Shown: piece by piece, positions 35,504 through 48,187 of the stretch
Numbering within the stretch: the stretch's first letter is position 1
How the letters are laid out: each line of letters begins with the position of its first letter
NCBI GenBank assembly: GCA_951799425.1
Contig: OX637394.1
Span: 14,028,001 to 14,092,000 of the forward strand
Reading direction: 5' to 3'
Source: Ilex aquifolium
Lineage: Eukaryota; Streptophyta; Magnoliopsida; Aquifoliales; Aquifoliaceae
DNA length: 64,000 nucleotides
Made by a program: the position numbers and the translations under genes
The notes under the pieces: model-generated
Told to the model about the DNA's origin: nothing
The model's database searches: none
What the model saw: the letters and a program-made list of their open reading frames with translations, nothing else

Positions 35504-36450
35504 GGGTTAAATGCAAAAATTCTATGTATTTAGGCTCATTTGTATGTAACCCCTTCATAGTTTTAACTATTGTATTAAGCCTTCTCAATTTAAAAATAAA
35601 GTGCAAAAGTAGATGGACGTTATTCATTTAACGAAGCATGTGAATCACGCACTCAAAAATACAAGTGAAGAAAAATGTGCCAAAATTATAATGTCTAATT
35701 CCTAAAATACCCTCAAAGACCATGCCCTTCCCAACCCACGCATCTCTCTCTCTCTCTACAAACCCTCTCCCCCTTTCTCAACAAAACTCACCACTTGCAA
35801 TACCACCACCCCTAGCCCACTTTCGTCGCACCTCCCCCATGCCAGCCCACCCCCCCTAAAAATTGGAGTTTTAGAAAGAGAGAGAGCCCAAAAACTCCAA
35901 CCCACCACCACCTCAAAGCCTTCTCTACACTACCACAGCCACCACCATAAAATTTATTGCACATTTATTGTCTTTTGTGTTTTGATTAATGGGTATGTGG
36001 TATTTTGTTGTGGATTCTGTCAAATTGGTAGAGGAGTTTCAGAGAAAGAAAGAGAGAGATGAGATGGCTGGGGTAGGAGAGTTTCAGGCTTTCAGCGGGG
36101 TGGGAGTGTTGCAGGGGTTGGGTTTCGATGAGGAAGGGAGAGTTACAAGGGTGAGAGAGAGAGAGATGGCTGGCGTGGGGAGTTTCAGTGGGTGGGTTTC
36201 AGGTTTGTAGAAAAAAAGACGATAGACAAAAAAAGTATAGAGAGAGAGAAGGGTTTGAGGTAGAAGAAGAGTATTGAAATGAAAATTAAACGGCTAAATA
36301 TGAGTATTTTGGTATTTTTATAAATTTTGTAACATTCATCTACTTTTGCACTTTATTTTTAAGTTGAGGAGACCTAATACAACAGTTAAAATTATGAGGG
36401 AGTTCCGTGTAAATGACCCTAAATACAAGAAATTTTTTTACATTTAACCC
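35504..36450. mobile_element. Non-autonomous Mutator-like element (947 bp)
   Basis: Long terminal inverted repeats of about 115 bp: the left starts GGGTTAAATGCAAAAA and the right ends with the inverse of GGGTTAAATGTAAAAA. Deeper in, AAAAATAAAGTGCAAAAGTA is shared by both. The flanking 9-mers TTATTTTTA (35495-35503) and TTCTTTTTA (36451-36459) differ at one position. The middle holds CT-rich sequence, a Pro/CCACC-rich stretch and GAGAG runs, but no transposase. Confidence 0.82.
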
Positions 36451-38371
36451 TTCTTTTTATTAATAAATAAAATTGTGTTATGTTTAAATTTGCCTCATAA
36501 ATTATGAGTCACTCATCTACACTATTAACAAAGAAAAATAATGGTTTTGGTGTCTACCACAGAAATGATTATAATATTTTTTCTAACTTTAATCATACAT
36601 AACTTCATTTTTATTGTATGATTAACTCTATTTAATTATTCATAACTCTGATAACTACCTATATAAACTAGTTGATACACACGTGCGTTGCACGTGAACT
36701 ATTTTAAGCTATAGTTTAATTTTACTATTTTTTGTACACATGAGGGGGGAAAAATGTAGTACCCATTCGCAAAAGAATTAAAAAATATTGGCAAGTATGT
36801 AAAAAAAAAAAAAAAAAACAATGTACTATACAATAATGGATCATTTTAATACTTCACTATTGTTTTTGAAAGGACACCTTTAATTTTTTAAGCTAAGGTT
36901 GGATATGGCTTCAACTTAGCCAAATTGTTATATCAAACCATGACCCCTACCTCAAAGCTGAATTTATATGTGTGTGAGAGAGAGAGAGCAATGAATTTTC
37001 ACTAACATTATTTTCAAATTATATGATTTTATAAGTATAGGAACAAATTTTATCTGTTTAAGAACCCAATGCTTATGCAATGGTATAATGATTAACAATT
37101 AAATCAAACCTTCAACAAATGGTGTTCATCCCATTTTCTCATTCATAAATCAAAATAATTCACTTCTGGAGCATCCATTTTCAGAGGTAATGTCACAAAT
37201 CTTTTCCTCAAAAGAACCGCATCGTTGTTCACTACAAAATAACAATGAGCTTAAACAAAAAGGTTACAAAAAAATTGAAAATAAGCTAGAAAAGGAAGAT
37301 GTACAAATCATGTTTTAAGCTTTTGGAAACAACAGTTCGCATCTCAATTTACAAGTAGATAAAGATGAGCTCAAAATTGACTATTGAGGGTAGATTCTAA
37401 ACAACTACACATAGACCAAGAACTTTTGATGTGATGTCCTGCATGATCCACCTGGAAACAGAGTCATTCTTGTTCTGGGAAATGACATAAGAACGGTAAC
37501 TGAAATGGAACACACAATGTGTGTTACAGGCGTATGATCATTACGATGCAACCAAGTCATTCTATTCCACATCTTAGAAAGAAAAGAACTCAAATCAAAA
37601 TACTTTAGTACAGTAATACATTTATACAAAACTTCTACCCTGAAAACACCCGATGGAGTCATAAACAAGCAAATGAAATCCAATCTGTAAACCATTTAAT
37701 CTACTGAAAGCATCATTATGGTAGAGGTCATTATGCTTGAATTGTAAAAGAAGTGGCATTCAAATACCATTCTCGAAGATTCCTTGGAGAATTCCTTTCA
37801 TTGTAGTCCAAAAGTTGGTCACAGTTACACAAGTGAAATATTTGGAAACAACATCCATCTACTTTTCTTCTCTAACCGACAGTACCATGCCCTATAACAA
37901 TTGGGCATCTTATTGTTCAAGCAAGTGGTGTGTGTCTCAAAGAAAAAGTTCAATAAGCAAACAATAATACTCTTTTTTGTAGGCACAGTTCCATTTTGTT
38001 TCAGTAGCATTTACGACAAAAAAGATTTTGTTATCTCATACTCAACCTACCCAAAGTATGGTCACAACAACTTTTTCCATCTCATGAACTCAAAAAAATA
38101 CAAATATTATTAGCAACTGTTGAGAAAAGCAATAAAGCATTTTGTTTGCATACACAATGGAGCCATTGCAGAAAATGAGGTCAATTTGGATAGTCATGCC
38201 ACCCAAAACATGCAAAAAGTAAATGAGTTATCTAATCTAGCCAATATTAGGAAACTCTACTCGTTATACCTAACTTTTCGCATGTAGAAACGCATAATCA
38301 CTCTACACTATCACTCATCTTTGTCATGGCACATAACTAAAACTCAATTTGCAAGTTCATTCAGGATGTAC

Positions 38372-39113
38372 CTGATGCAATGGAAACATCGGTCTCTCTT
38401 TTCTTGTGTAGAAATTTTCCCAAGGCATGAAATAAAGATAGAGTTTCGTCTCTGCCAAATGGCAAAGAAAATCCATCATTGAAACTATTGATCTCATCTT
38501 ATCTCTCCTTTGAAGAAGTAAGAGTGTCATTGGAAACAATTAAAGGGAGCATCCGATGTGGTTTTAGACATAAGTATTGTAAAGATGTAATTGAATGTCT
38601 TATATCCCCTCCACTTGCTTTGGCTACTAAATCAATATGTTCTGTCACTGCACACTGCTCTTCTCTGCATATTTTGGAAAGTATTTTCTTGATGGAATTA
38701 ATAGTAATAGGATTGAAAGACACCTGAAAGGTTCATAGTAATTCAACATGAACATGCACTAAACAAGATATCCAATTTCAAACCAAGTATGTTATAAAAA
38801 CAACCTTACCAACCCCAGCCCCCAGAAGAGACAACTGAAGTTCTTCCCAGCAGCGTGTGCTATAGTCTGCAGAGTCATCTTTACCATAGTCTGTGATCAA
38901 TATGCCTGTTGGAATAGAAATTGATTGCATAAGAAGATGCAAGCATCTGTGAAGTCTTGCATAAACAACCTTTCCATTAATCACAGGAAGATCTTTAATC
39001 AAGAGTATGATTGATTTCTTAGAACCTTTGGTACAAGGTAAGGACACTTTTCCATACTTTCTTATCCTATCAACAAAACTTTCAAACTCATCCAACTTTG
39101 ACATGTAATGTAC
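38372..39113 (-). pseudogene. RAD17: Captured RAD17 (checkpoint clamp loader) fragment
   Basis: Two exons with splice sites survive: 39113-38805 and 38723-38372. The first reads MSKLDEFESFVDRIRKYG, then ILLIKDLPVINGK, then ILITDYGKDDSADYS. The second reads [20 protein letters not shown], then [16 protein letters not shown], then [20 protein letters not shown]. This order and the blocks match the AAA+ clamp-loader middle of plant RAD17, the DNA-damage checkpoint protein. An in-frame TAA follows SKER in the second exon, and no N- or C-terminal exons are nearby. The intron and junction are kept, so capture was of genomic DNA, not cDNA. It is non-functional as a clamp loader, but could be transcribed. 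Confidence 0.85.
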
Positions 39114-39526
39114 CTCTAACAGACAATAAACAAATGTCAAAACTAAATAAAAAGAAAAAAAGAAAGAAAAAGAAGAGAAGAATGGGGAATGCACTAAGAG
39201 TGAGATCTATTGTTGTCTCCACCCTTCTGAGCGCATTTTCTATATTTGTGTGTTGACAAAAAAAATATGTGAAATAATTGAATTCGAATCAACAAAAGAT
39301 TATATTGAAATACCTGAATTGGAATTATGTAAATGTTCCCACCACATTGTGGGAGTGGTTATGTTCCATTAACATAGTGTGGCTCTAAGATGAGATGCAA
39401 TCACATGAATAGTCGCCTACAAGATGATAAAGCATCCAATGATCATTTCAGGTAATGTGAAGCACCCAATGAGAATATATGAAAATTATTAAACCATATA
39501 TTGTTCCTTTCATTTGGTTCTTGCAG

Positions 39527-39647
39527 GGGAATAGTTCCTTTCTGCAAGGGCCTGGATGTAATTCAACAAGCTCAATCTAGAATTGGGAAAACTGTAACTT
39601 TCTGCTCTAGTGTCCTTCAACAGCTTGACTATGGTTTGGTCGAAATA
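39527..39647 (+). pseudogene. Captured eIF4A (DEAD-box helicase) exon fragment
   Basis: After an acceptor-like TTGCAG the plus strand reads [17 protein letters not shown], then [17 protein letters not shown], matching the Q-motif/Walker A exon of plant eIF4A. The Walker A region is altered (AQSRIGKT where the family has AQSGTGKT), so it could not bind ATP normally. Flanking exons are absent. It points the opposite way to the RAD17 fragment 414 bp away, so the two were acquired separately or rearranged. Confidence 0.82.
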
Positions 39648-41348
39648 TATATCATGTAGCCACATATCTACAAACACAATTGCCAAGCACCAAAGATGAT
39701 CAGACAGAAGATTATATCAACTATACTCATAATCAAATAATAGAGGGAACAAGGGGAAAAACATAGAACAATAATCATACCATGGTAGAAAATAAATTTC
39801 AAAGAATCCCCACCCATTCAAGAATGGACCATTAAATGATGATTATGAGTAAGCGTAAGAGATATGAATCCCACAAATCATATATCACAGATATCAATCC
39901 CACAAATCTATGATTCACTTGAACATGACAATTTTCTACATATCACATATACCTCTATCCGTTTTCTGTTTGTTAACTACATTTTCTCACCAATTGATTC
40001 ACATCTTAATTGCCCACTTTCTATCAATTTGCAATGATACTTTCAAAAAGCTTATCTAGTTTGGAAAGAAAATTATTAAGACATATCCAAACAATGACAA
40101 TATTAGCACAACAGACCAGAACAACACAAGCAGAAGCTGCAGAGCAGAACTGATTTGGGGATCACCCACTAAAGAGCTACTATGGCGTTGTTGAGTGTGT
40201 GTGTCTACATAAAAACTCACAGTTATGTATGTATCCATAAATTCCCACAAGAACTGAAAAAAATTGCAGCATCAAAACTCTCTGTAATGCAAGCTTTTGG
40301 AGGCTTGTCTCATCAATCACATTGCCAATTGATATGGCTGAGGAAATGTCACCATTCAATAATAATAAGTACTAAAACGATGGCTCGAGAACAGATTATT
40401 AAGGCTTATATTCCCACGACAAAGAGCGACTATTGTGCTTGAGAATTGGGTCGATGAAAGCCGCGAGGTCTCAATTTTCGAGCTTCATGAAACGTCGTCA
40501 TTACAAGCACACTTTTGAGGTTTGATCTTGTCAGTCTCTCAACTTATATAACATTTTTTTTCTTTGTAGTAAGTTTAGTAAAAATGTGAAAATGCTCTTC
40601 GGGGAAGAAAAAAGAAATGGAATAGAATCCTGGGCAATAGAAGGGGACCCGTTAGTTACAAAATCAACAACAAAGCTTGTTAATTAAGCTAGACCCAAGA
40701 ATCAAAACCCTTGGAACAGATGATTTAAAGCAAGAACCAATAATCTGTGTGCCAAAAAAGAACCATCATATGATCCAACAACCAAATTAAAGCAGTGACA
40801 ATACCTCCACCGTCCAAAAAAATAGTAAATTGGATAAATTAAGGATAAGCCGGTGAACAAAAATCTTCAAATATGAAGCCCTATTTGATTTTCCAGGCTG
40901 TTGTGTAGTTAGGGAGGAGAGATAGAAGAAGAGGGGGAAGGTGAAGAGAGGAGCATGATTGCTTCTTCTTGGCCGATTTGTTAATACACAGGGGGTGGGA
41001 GAGAGGGAAAGAGAAAGAGAGAGGGAAAGAGAGGGAGAGAGAGAGAAAGTAACAACTCAAAAAAAGACACAGAGAGAGTAACGGCTCAGAATGGGAAGCA
41101 ATTGGATGGAGGTGATTATTAACTTTAATTCTTTGCAAATTTGTAAATATGCAATCGAGGGAGGGAGGGAGGGAGAGAGAGAGAGAAGGGCTAACGGCTG
41201 AGAAATAGGGAGAGAGACAGAGTTGACGGGTGAGAAGCAATTGGAGTGCATTAATTCTAGGGATAAGGATGATATAGTTGTAGTTTTGAAGGATAGAAAT
41301 GGAAAAAAAAAGTTTTTCAAGTATCCAGACTTTTTAAAGTAGTATAGA

Positions 41349-41849
41349 TTTATTTTAATCTCTTTCAATCTTTCATTTTTTATCAGCATACGAGTATTGT
41401 ATATTTACGATCTTAGTATGATGAAAATTTGGGATAGCTATCGACTATGATCATGTCACTTGTTGCTTGCGACCTTTTCTTCCCCCGCAAGTTTACAAAT
41501 TTACTAGAAGTAATCCGTCTCTGAAGGCACTGTGCAATGTGAATAGTTTTAAAAGGGATGTTGATGGTCATTGGATGAATCTATTTGGGACAGTCGAATA
41601 AATTTATTGAAGTCTGTCCTATTTTATATTATAAATCTTTTCAACCCCATAAAAGTTTATCAATTAACTCTTCTTCTTACTTTTTATTTTACTCAAGTTC
41701 AACGCAAGTTTAAATTTAAACATAATAATACTCGTTTTAAAGAGTTTGAGGTAGGATTTCAAAATATGATACAACCCATTAATATAATACGAAATTAGAG
41801 AGTTTAGTTTTTCTTAAAGCACCCGTTTTATAAATTAGTGTATCAGACA
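41349..41849. other. Spacer between Helitron and LTR retrotransposon
   Basis: About 500 bp with no gene recognised. The last five bases, AGACA (41845-41849), are the left target duplication of the retrotransposon. Confidence 0.6.
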
Positions 41850-42511
41850 TGATGATACCTGAAATAAACCCCAAACCTGAGCTCAGGAAATGAGCTCAAC
41901 TCGGGAGCTCAGGGAAGAAAAGCAGAGCTCATCCAGTTCATAGTCTGAGCTCATCCAGTCGGTACTGGAGCTCCCCCAAATAAAATAATATGAGAAAAAG
42001 GCGAGGAGACAGCAAGATGACAGAAGACGCCTCCGAAGTAGAAGCCAAGCGGGAACCTAGGCGCAAAAAACCTTAACTAACCAAGATCTTTTCCGAATAT
42101 GTAGGAGGATCCCATGGTAAAAGGCAAAGATTTCGGGATATAGACCGTCAAAGCCAGCCATATGGAGTCCTAGGAGGCAAAATCGGATTAGAGGTAAGCA
42201 GGAGACTATAAAAGGGGGATAGACCCCCCATCAAAGGAGAGAGGGCCATAGAGAACCCTAATTCTCTCCTCACTACGATGTAACACGTTCAACACAATCA
42301 ATAAGAAAAGAGGAGCTAAAGACTCCATTCCAGAGTGGACTAGCCGAGCTCAGGCCGGTGAACCACTGTAATTCTGTTGTGTTATTTCTCTTTCCTCAAT
42401 TCCCCTAAGCATCAACCAGCATTGCTTGACACGAGCCTTGTAGCTCAGACACCACTCGTAATTCCACGCATATTTGACTCCTAGTTCATTTTCGGTAGAT
42501 TTACACCATCA
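41850..42511 (+). repeat. 5' LTR (662 bp)
   Basis: It starts TGATGATACC and ends CACCATCA. It is rich in GAGCTC words. A TATA-like CTATAAAAGG lies at about 42208-42217. It lacks about 40 bp (a GA-rich stretch and CCTCCATTATA) present in the 3' LTR near 54346-54388. Confidence 0.95.
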
Positions 42512-42514
42512 GTT

Positions 42515-42531
42515 TGGCGCCGTCTGTGGGA
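42515..42531 (+). promoter_or_regulatory. Primer-binding site
   Basis: TGGCGCCGTCTGTGGGA begins four bases after the 5' LTR. The first nine bases fit the 3' end of an aspartate tRNA and the rest diverge. This form is, to my knowledge, frequent in Tat-type elements. Confidence 0.75.
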
Positions 42532-42570
42532 AGGACAGTTCTTATTAGAAATATACTGATTTCTCAGTAA

Positions 42571-45500
42571 TTGATGGTCTCTACACGAAACATGAGTAAA
42601 ATTCAGATGAATCCTCCAAGAGTGCAAAATCCCCAGGAGTTCACCAGTGGGAGGCAACCGGAAAACCTTCATGATTTCATCCCCACTGCTGAAAACGACC
42701 CTCCTACGGTGGATCCTCCCCCTAACAACGAACTGGACGCCCTTCGCCTGGTCAATCAACGCTTACTCCAGCAAAATGAAGAGCTCTTGAAGCACTTACA
42801 AGATCCTCAGCAGGCGCAACCACCCCGGCCAGGCCTGAACAATCTTCCTCCTAGGGAACGGCAGTGCCTTGACCCCCACAGAGAAGCAAACGAGGGAGGA
42901 GAAAGCAATCAAGCACCACATCAGCCGCCTAGGAGGGGAATCCATGAAGAAGCACAAAGTCGGAACGAAGAGCTGGAGAGGAATGATTTCCTTCCTTTCC
43001 AACAGGAAAGAATGGAGCAATATTGGGAACACCGCTTCAAGGACATCCAGCAAGAGCTCAGCCACATGAGAGAGGCAGTGAATATCAAAACCCCAGTAAC
43101 GATGGATGCCTTGGTACAGCAAACTAAATCCCCATTCACTCCCGGAGTACTGCATTTCCCCCTTCCTCTAAAGTTCAGAATACCTCAGATGGAGGTCTTT
43201 GATGGGACAAAAAACCCAGTGGATCACCTCAACAATTATAAAAACCAAATGGAATTGCACGGATACCAGGATCCTGTGCGATGTAGGGCCTTCGCCATCA
43301 CCCTGAAGGGATCCGCCTTAGCATGGTTCCATAGGCTCCCCCCAGCCTCGATCTCTTCTTTCAAAGAGCTCTCCATTTTCTTTGTGTCTCATTTCATCGG
43401 AGCTCGGATCTATAGGAAGCCGAGCTATCATTTATTAAATATAAAACAGAGGCCCGATGAGAACCTGCGATCTTATGTACAAAGGTTCAATTCAGAATCG
43501 CTGAAGGTGGATATCCCTGACGAAAAGTTTGTCATTACTGCTTTCATTGCAGGATTAGGAGTGCAGTCAAAGGATTTGATGTTCTCTGTGTCTAAAAACC
43601 CTCAAGCAAGCATGGCCGAGGTGTTAGCCAAGGCAGAAAAATATATAAACGGAGAAGAAGCTCTCCTTTCCAAGGTAGGGAATACATCTTCACGAAAGGA
43701 GAAGGAGAAAGAAGAGAAGAGAAGAGAAGGGACCAAAGTCCCACGAAAGAAAAAGGGCGAGAAAGGTCACCAAGGAGGGATAGAGATCGCTTGCCGAAGA
43801 GAAGAGAAAATGTTAGAGATTGCTTGGGCCCCATGCAACCTGAACTACAGCCTAGATACGGATCTCAGCGATTCACTCCGCTCACTGCCGCTGTGTCCCA
43901 AGTTTTATATGAGGTCCAAAACGAGAAGTTCTTAAAGTGGCCACCTCGGATGAAGACAGATCTAGCGAAGAGGGACCCCACGAAGTATTGTGACTACCAC
44001 AAGGATCATGGTCACCATACCGATGATTGCATTCAATTAAAGAAGGAGATCGAGTTCTTAATTCAACGAGGACAGTTACGTCGCTTTGTGGCCCATGATA
44101 ACCAGAATTGACCTCTTCCACTGCTGCCACCTCAACAGAAGGCACCTGCGCCACATCAGCAGCCTCTAGGTGAGATCAGAGTAATATCTGGAGGATTTGC
44201 AGGAGGTGGAGAGTCCAGCTCAGCCAGGAAAGCACACCTCCAACGGATCAGAGCCGAAGAAGCTCTCGAAGTGCATACTGTATCCAAAGCACCTCGCTTA
44301 GACACAGCTATCACTTTTTCCGATTCCGATTTGGAAGGATGCCAATATCCCCATGATGATCCGTTGGTAGTGAGAGTCGTGGTAGCTAACAGGACCGTCC
44401 ATCGAGTTTTAATCGACAACGGGAGCTTGACAGACATTATTTTTGTACCTGCCTTCGACAAGATGGACATAGGAAGGGAAAAACTCGAACCTATAAGTAC
44501 TCACTTACTAGGATTCTCAGGAGAAAGGGTGCTCCCCTTGGGCTCAATCCAACTGGTGCTCACCCTAGGTGACCCGCCTTGCCAAGCTACAACGACCGTA
44601 AAGTTTCTAGTAGTTGACGCACCTTCTGCGTAAAACATCTTGCTTGGAAGACCATCCCTTAATTCTATGAGGGCAATCTCATCTGCCTATCACTTGGTTG
44701 TTAAATTTCCTACAGAAAACGGAATCGGAGTGGTCCGGGGAGACCATCGTGTGGCAAGAGAATGCTACATGGCGTCTGTGAAGATGAAAGAGGTAGAGAA
44801 CATCAAATTGGATGAACTCGACATGAGGGATGAGCTGGAAACAAGACCAATGCCATCAGAAGAGCTGGAACCAATTCAGCTGGACAAGGAACCAGAACAC
44901 CTCGTTTTTATAGGGTCCAAGCTGAGCAGAGAAATCAAAAGCCTCCTCATCTAGTTTTTGAAGAAAAATATAGGAGTGTTTGCATGGAAACAAGAAGATA
45001 TGGAAGGTATCGACCCCTCGATCATTATGCACAAACTCAGCGTGAATCCTACCTGCAAACCTATCAAACAGAAGCGAATAAGCTTCGCCCAAGAACGCCA
45101 AAAAGCAATCAATGAAGAGGTCGGCAAACTCCTCCACGCAAAGGCCATCAGGGAGGTTGACTACCCCACCTGGCTAGCAAATGTGGTTCTTGTCAAAAAA
45201 ACCAATGGTAAGTGGCGACTGTGCATCGACTTCACTGACCTCAACCGAGCATGCCCCAAAGACGGTTTTCCCTTACCTCGGATCGATTTAATAGTGGACA
45301 CCACAGCCGGACACGAGCTTCTTAGCTTCATGGACGCCTTCTCAGGTTATAACCAGATCAGGATGGATCCCAACGACCAAGAGAAGACCTCATTTGTGAC
45401 TGAACAGGGAACATACTGTTATCAGGTCATGCCTTTTGGATTGAAAAACGCTGGAGCCACTTACCAGCGGTTGGTGAATAGGATTTTCCAAAAGCAGATA

Positions 45501-48071
45501 GGTGCATCAATGGAAGTTTACATCGACAACATGTTAGTAAATTCACTGAGGGCAGAGCTCCACATCGAACACCTAGCTGAATCATTCCAGATCCTAAAGG
45601 AATACAAGATGAAGCTCAACCCTGCGAAGTGTGCATTCGGGGTCTCGGCAGGAAAGTTTCTTGGTTTTATAGTTAGCAGCCGAGGAATTGAAGCTAACCT
45701 AGAGAAGGTTAGGGAGGTGTTAGATATGCAATCACCATCCAACACAAGGGAGGTACAACGCCTGACAGGTAGAATAGCTGCTTTGAGTCGTTTTGTGTCC
45801 AGGTCAAGCGATAAGTGCCAATCATTCTTTCAGGTCTTGAAGAAGGCATTCCAGTGGGATGCCAAGTGCTAAGAAGCATTCAAAGGCTTAAAAAATTACA
45901 TGAGCTCCCCCCCTGTTTTGGTAAGCCCTTTAGAAGGGGAAGTCCTTACTCTCTACCTGGCAGTTTCAGATTTTTCAACAAGCGCAGCGCTAGTTAAGGA
46001 GCGAGACAGAACTCAGCAACCAGTCTACTACTGCAGCAGAGCTCTGAGGGGGGCAGAGGAGAGATATCCAAAGATGGAGAAACTCGTTTTAGCTTTGGTT
46101 ACAATAGCTAGGAGACTTAGACCCTATTTCCAGGCTCATACTATCGAGGTTCCAACAGATCAGCCGTTGAAACAAGTGCTACATAAGCCAGAGTCTTCGG
46201 GGAGGTTGGTCAAATGGGTCATAGAGCTCAGTGAGTTTGATATCAGATATAAGCCAAGGACTGCCATCAAAGGGCAAATTTTGGCGAATTTCATCGCAGA
46301 ATTCACAGCAGCAGCACCTATGGAGACCACAGATTTAGTACCAGACCTCCCCATATGGAGGCTTTCAGTGGATGGAGCTGTCAATGCTCAGGGAAGCGGT
46401 GCAGGTATGATCTTGACCTCTCCAGAAGGAATAGATGTTGAGTATGCCCTTAAATTTGGGTTTAAGGCTTCAAATAATGAGGCAGAGTATGAAGCTGTCA
46501 TCGCTGGGCTCAATCTTGCTCATTCTATGGAAGCAGAACAGCTGGAGATCTACAGTGACTCCCAACTAGTGGTAAAACAGATAGAGGAATCCTACGAAGC
46601 GAGAGGCGAAAAAATGATCTTTTACCTCAAAAAGGTACGAGAACTAATGAAGAAGTTTGTGCAGGTTAAGGTCAGACACGTGCCTAGAGCAGAGAATTCA
46701 CGAGCAGATGCGTTGACAAGGTTAGCAACTGCCTCACAAGAAGACTTGGATAGGCTAATACCAGTGGAGCACCTTCCGGAGCCATCATTAAGCATTGAAA
46801 GGGAGGAAGTGCTACCGATCGTAGCTCAGCCGAACTGGATGGACCCTATCATAGAATACCTGCAGAAAGGAACCTTGTCAGGCGATGCCAAGAAGGCCTC
46901 TAAGCTCAAAACCAGGTCAGCCAGATTCTCTGTGCTGCAAGGAAATCTATACAAACGAGGATTTTCAGCACCTCTCCTTAAATGCGTAGGAGATGAAGAC
47001 GCCAATTATATACTCGGAGAAGTACATGAGGGAATATGTGGCAATCACATCGGAGCTCGGGCCTTGGCAGGAAAAACTCTAAGGCAAGGATATTATTGGC
47101 CGACCATGCTCAAAGATGCCACCGAATTGGTCAAAAGATGCAAGACTTGCCAAGAGCATGCCAATGTTTCCCATTGTCCGCCCGAGCTGCTAACCTCGGT
47201 GGTAAGCCCATGACCCTTTCAGCAGTGGGGTTTGGACATTCTTGGACCCCTTCCCACCGGTATGGGACAATGCAAGTTTACTATCATAGGGGTAGATTAC
47301 TTCACCAAGTGGGCAGATGTCGAACCTTTGGCAACAATCACCAAACAAAAAGTCCAAAACTTCGTCTAAAAATCGATAGTTTGCAGATTTGGGGTTCCCA
47401 GAGCAGTCGTGTTTGACAATGGGAAGCAGTTTGACAACTCAAAATTTAGAAGGTTTTGTGCTGAGCTCGGGATAAAGAATTCTTTCTCAGCTCCTGCACA
47501 TCCTCAATCCAATGGATAAGTAGAGGTCACAATCAGAACCATAAAGACAGCTCTGAAGACCAAACTAGAAAACCTAAAAGGCAAGTGGGTGGAGTACATC
47601 CCTGAAGTATTGTGGGCCTACAAGACCACCGTCAGATCTGTAACTCAGGAAACCCCGTTTGCTTTGGCATTTGGAACCGAGGCAGTGGCACCTGTCGAGG
47701 TAGGGCTCCAATCGCCCAGGGTGGAGTTTGCAGATGCCGAGCACAATGATGAGTCTCTCCTATTGAACCTCGATCTCTTGGATGAAAAGAGAGACAGAGC
47801 TCTGCATCACGTCCAAATTTACCAAAGGAAAGCTGCAAGGTACTACGACAGGAAGGTATGGCACAGAAGTTTCAAGGTTGGAGACTTGGTACTTAGGAGG
47901 CTTCTGCTTGCGAAGAAGGATCCCACGCATGGGAAGCTGGGACCCAACTAGGAAGGACCATATATCATATCAAGGGTTGTCAGACCAAGAAACTACGAGC
48001 TGCAAACAGAGGAAGGAAAGATCCTACCTCACTCTTGGAATGCCGAACACCTTAAGAAGTTCTTTCAGTAA
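42571..48071 (+). pseudogene. Decayed gag-pol polyprotein of the Tat element
   Basis: Gag runs from ATG 42571 and includes the core WFHRLPPASISSFKEL. A frameshift near 43680-43770 moves the frame, after which one frame continues to 48071. That frame holds the zinc knuckle (CDYHKDHGHHTDDC, about 43989), protease (VLIDNGSLTDII), reverse transcriptase (WRLCIDFTDLNRACPKD, QVMPFGLKNAGATYQ), RNase H, a second RNase H (LSVDGAVNAQGSGAGMIL), and integrase with HHCC zinc region (about 47025-47160) and catalytic core (about 47225-47580). Stops interrupt at 44109, 44631, 44952, 45870, 47211, 47367, 47517 and 47949. The reverse-transcriptase active site reads YIDN, with Asn (45528-45530) where the family has Asp. 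The copy cannot make enzymes itself. Confidence 0.92.
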
Positions 48072-48187
48072 GTTTTCCTTGTAATAGAGCTATTTTCAAT
48101 AAAAATAAATGAGTCTTTTATTCATCCTCATATGATTTCCGAAGTAAAGGAATGTGCAACAAGTACATATGGAACGAGCTCTACAGC

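Larger units (their letters stand above)
36668..41348 (-). mobile_element. 4.7-kb Helitron carrying host gene fragments
   Basis: In element orientation (minus) it begins TCTATACTACTTTAAAAAG at 41348, preceded by A (41349 is T on plus). It ends with the perfect hairpin CACGTGC-AAC-GCACGTG, then TGTATCAACTAG (CTAG at 36668-36671), followed by T. This fits A|TC...CTAG|T with no target duplication. The ends match the short Helitrons at 11479-11884 and 12918-13511, so one family is involved. No Rep/helicase protein is visible, so it depends on a partner. Inside are RAD17 exons (minus), an eIF4A exon (plus), GA-rich microsatellite sequence (about 40990-41200), and further unique-looking sequence (37100-38300, 39700-40900) whose source I did not recognise. 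Confidence 0.8.

Noticed and set aside
35989..36210. Glu/Arg/Gly-rich open frame
   Set aside because: It lies within the non-autonomous MULE and is built from GAGAGA repeats.
37405..37695. 96-codon open frame inside the Helitron
   Set aside because: It has no recognisable motif or splice-compatible neighbour. It may be captured DNA but I cannot name a source.
40182..40442. 86-codon open frame inside the Helitron
   Set aside because: No family features recognised, so it was not called a gene.
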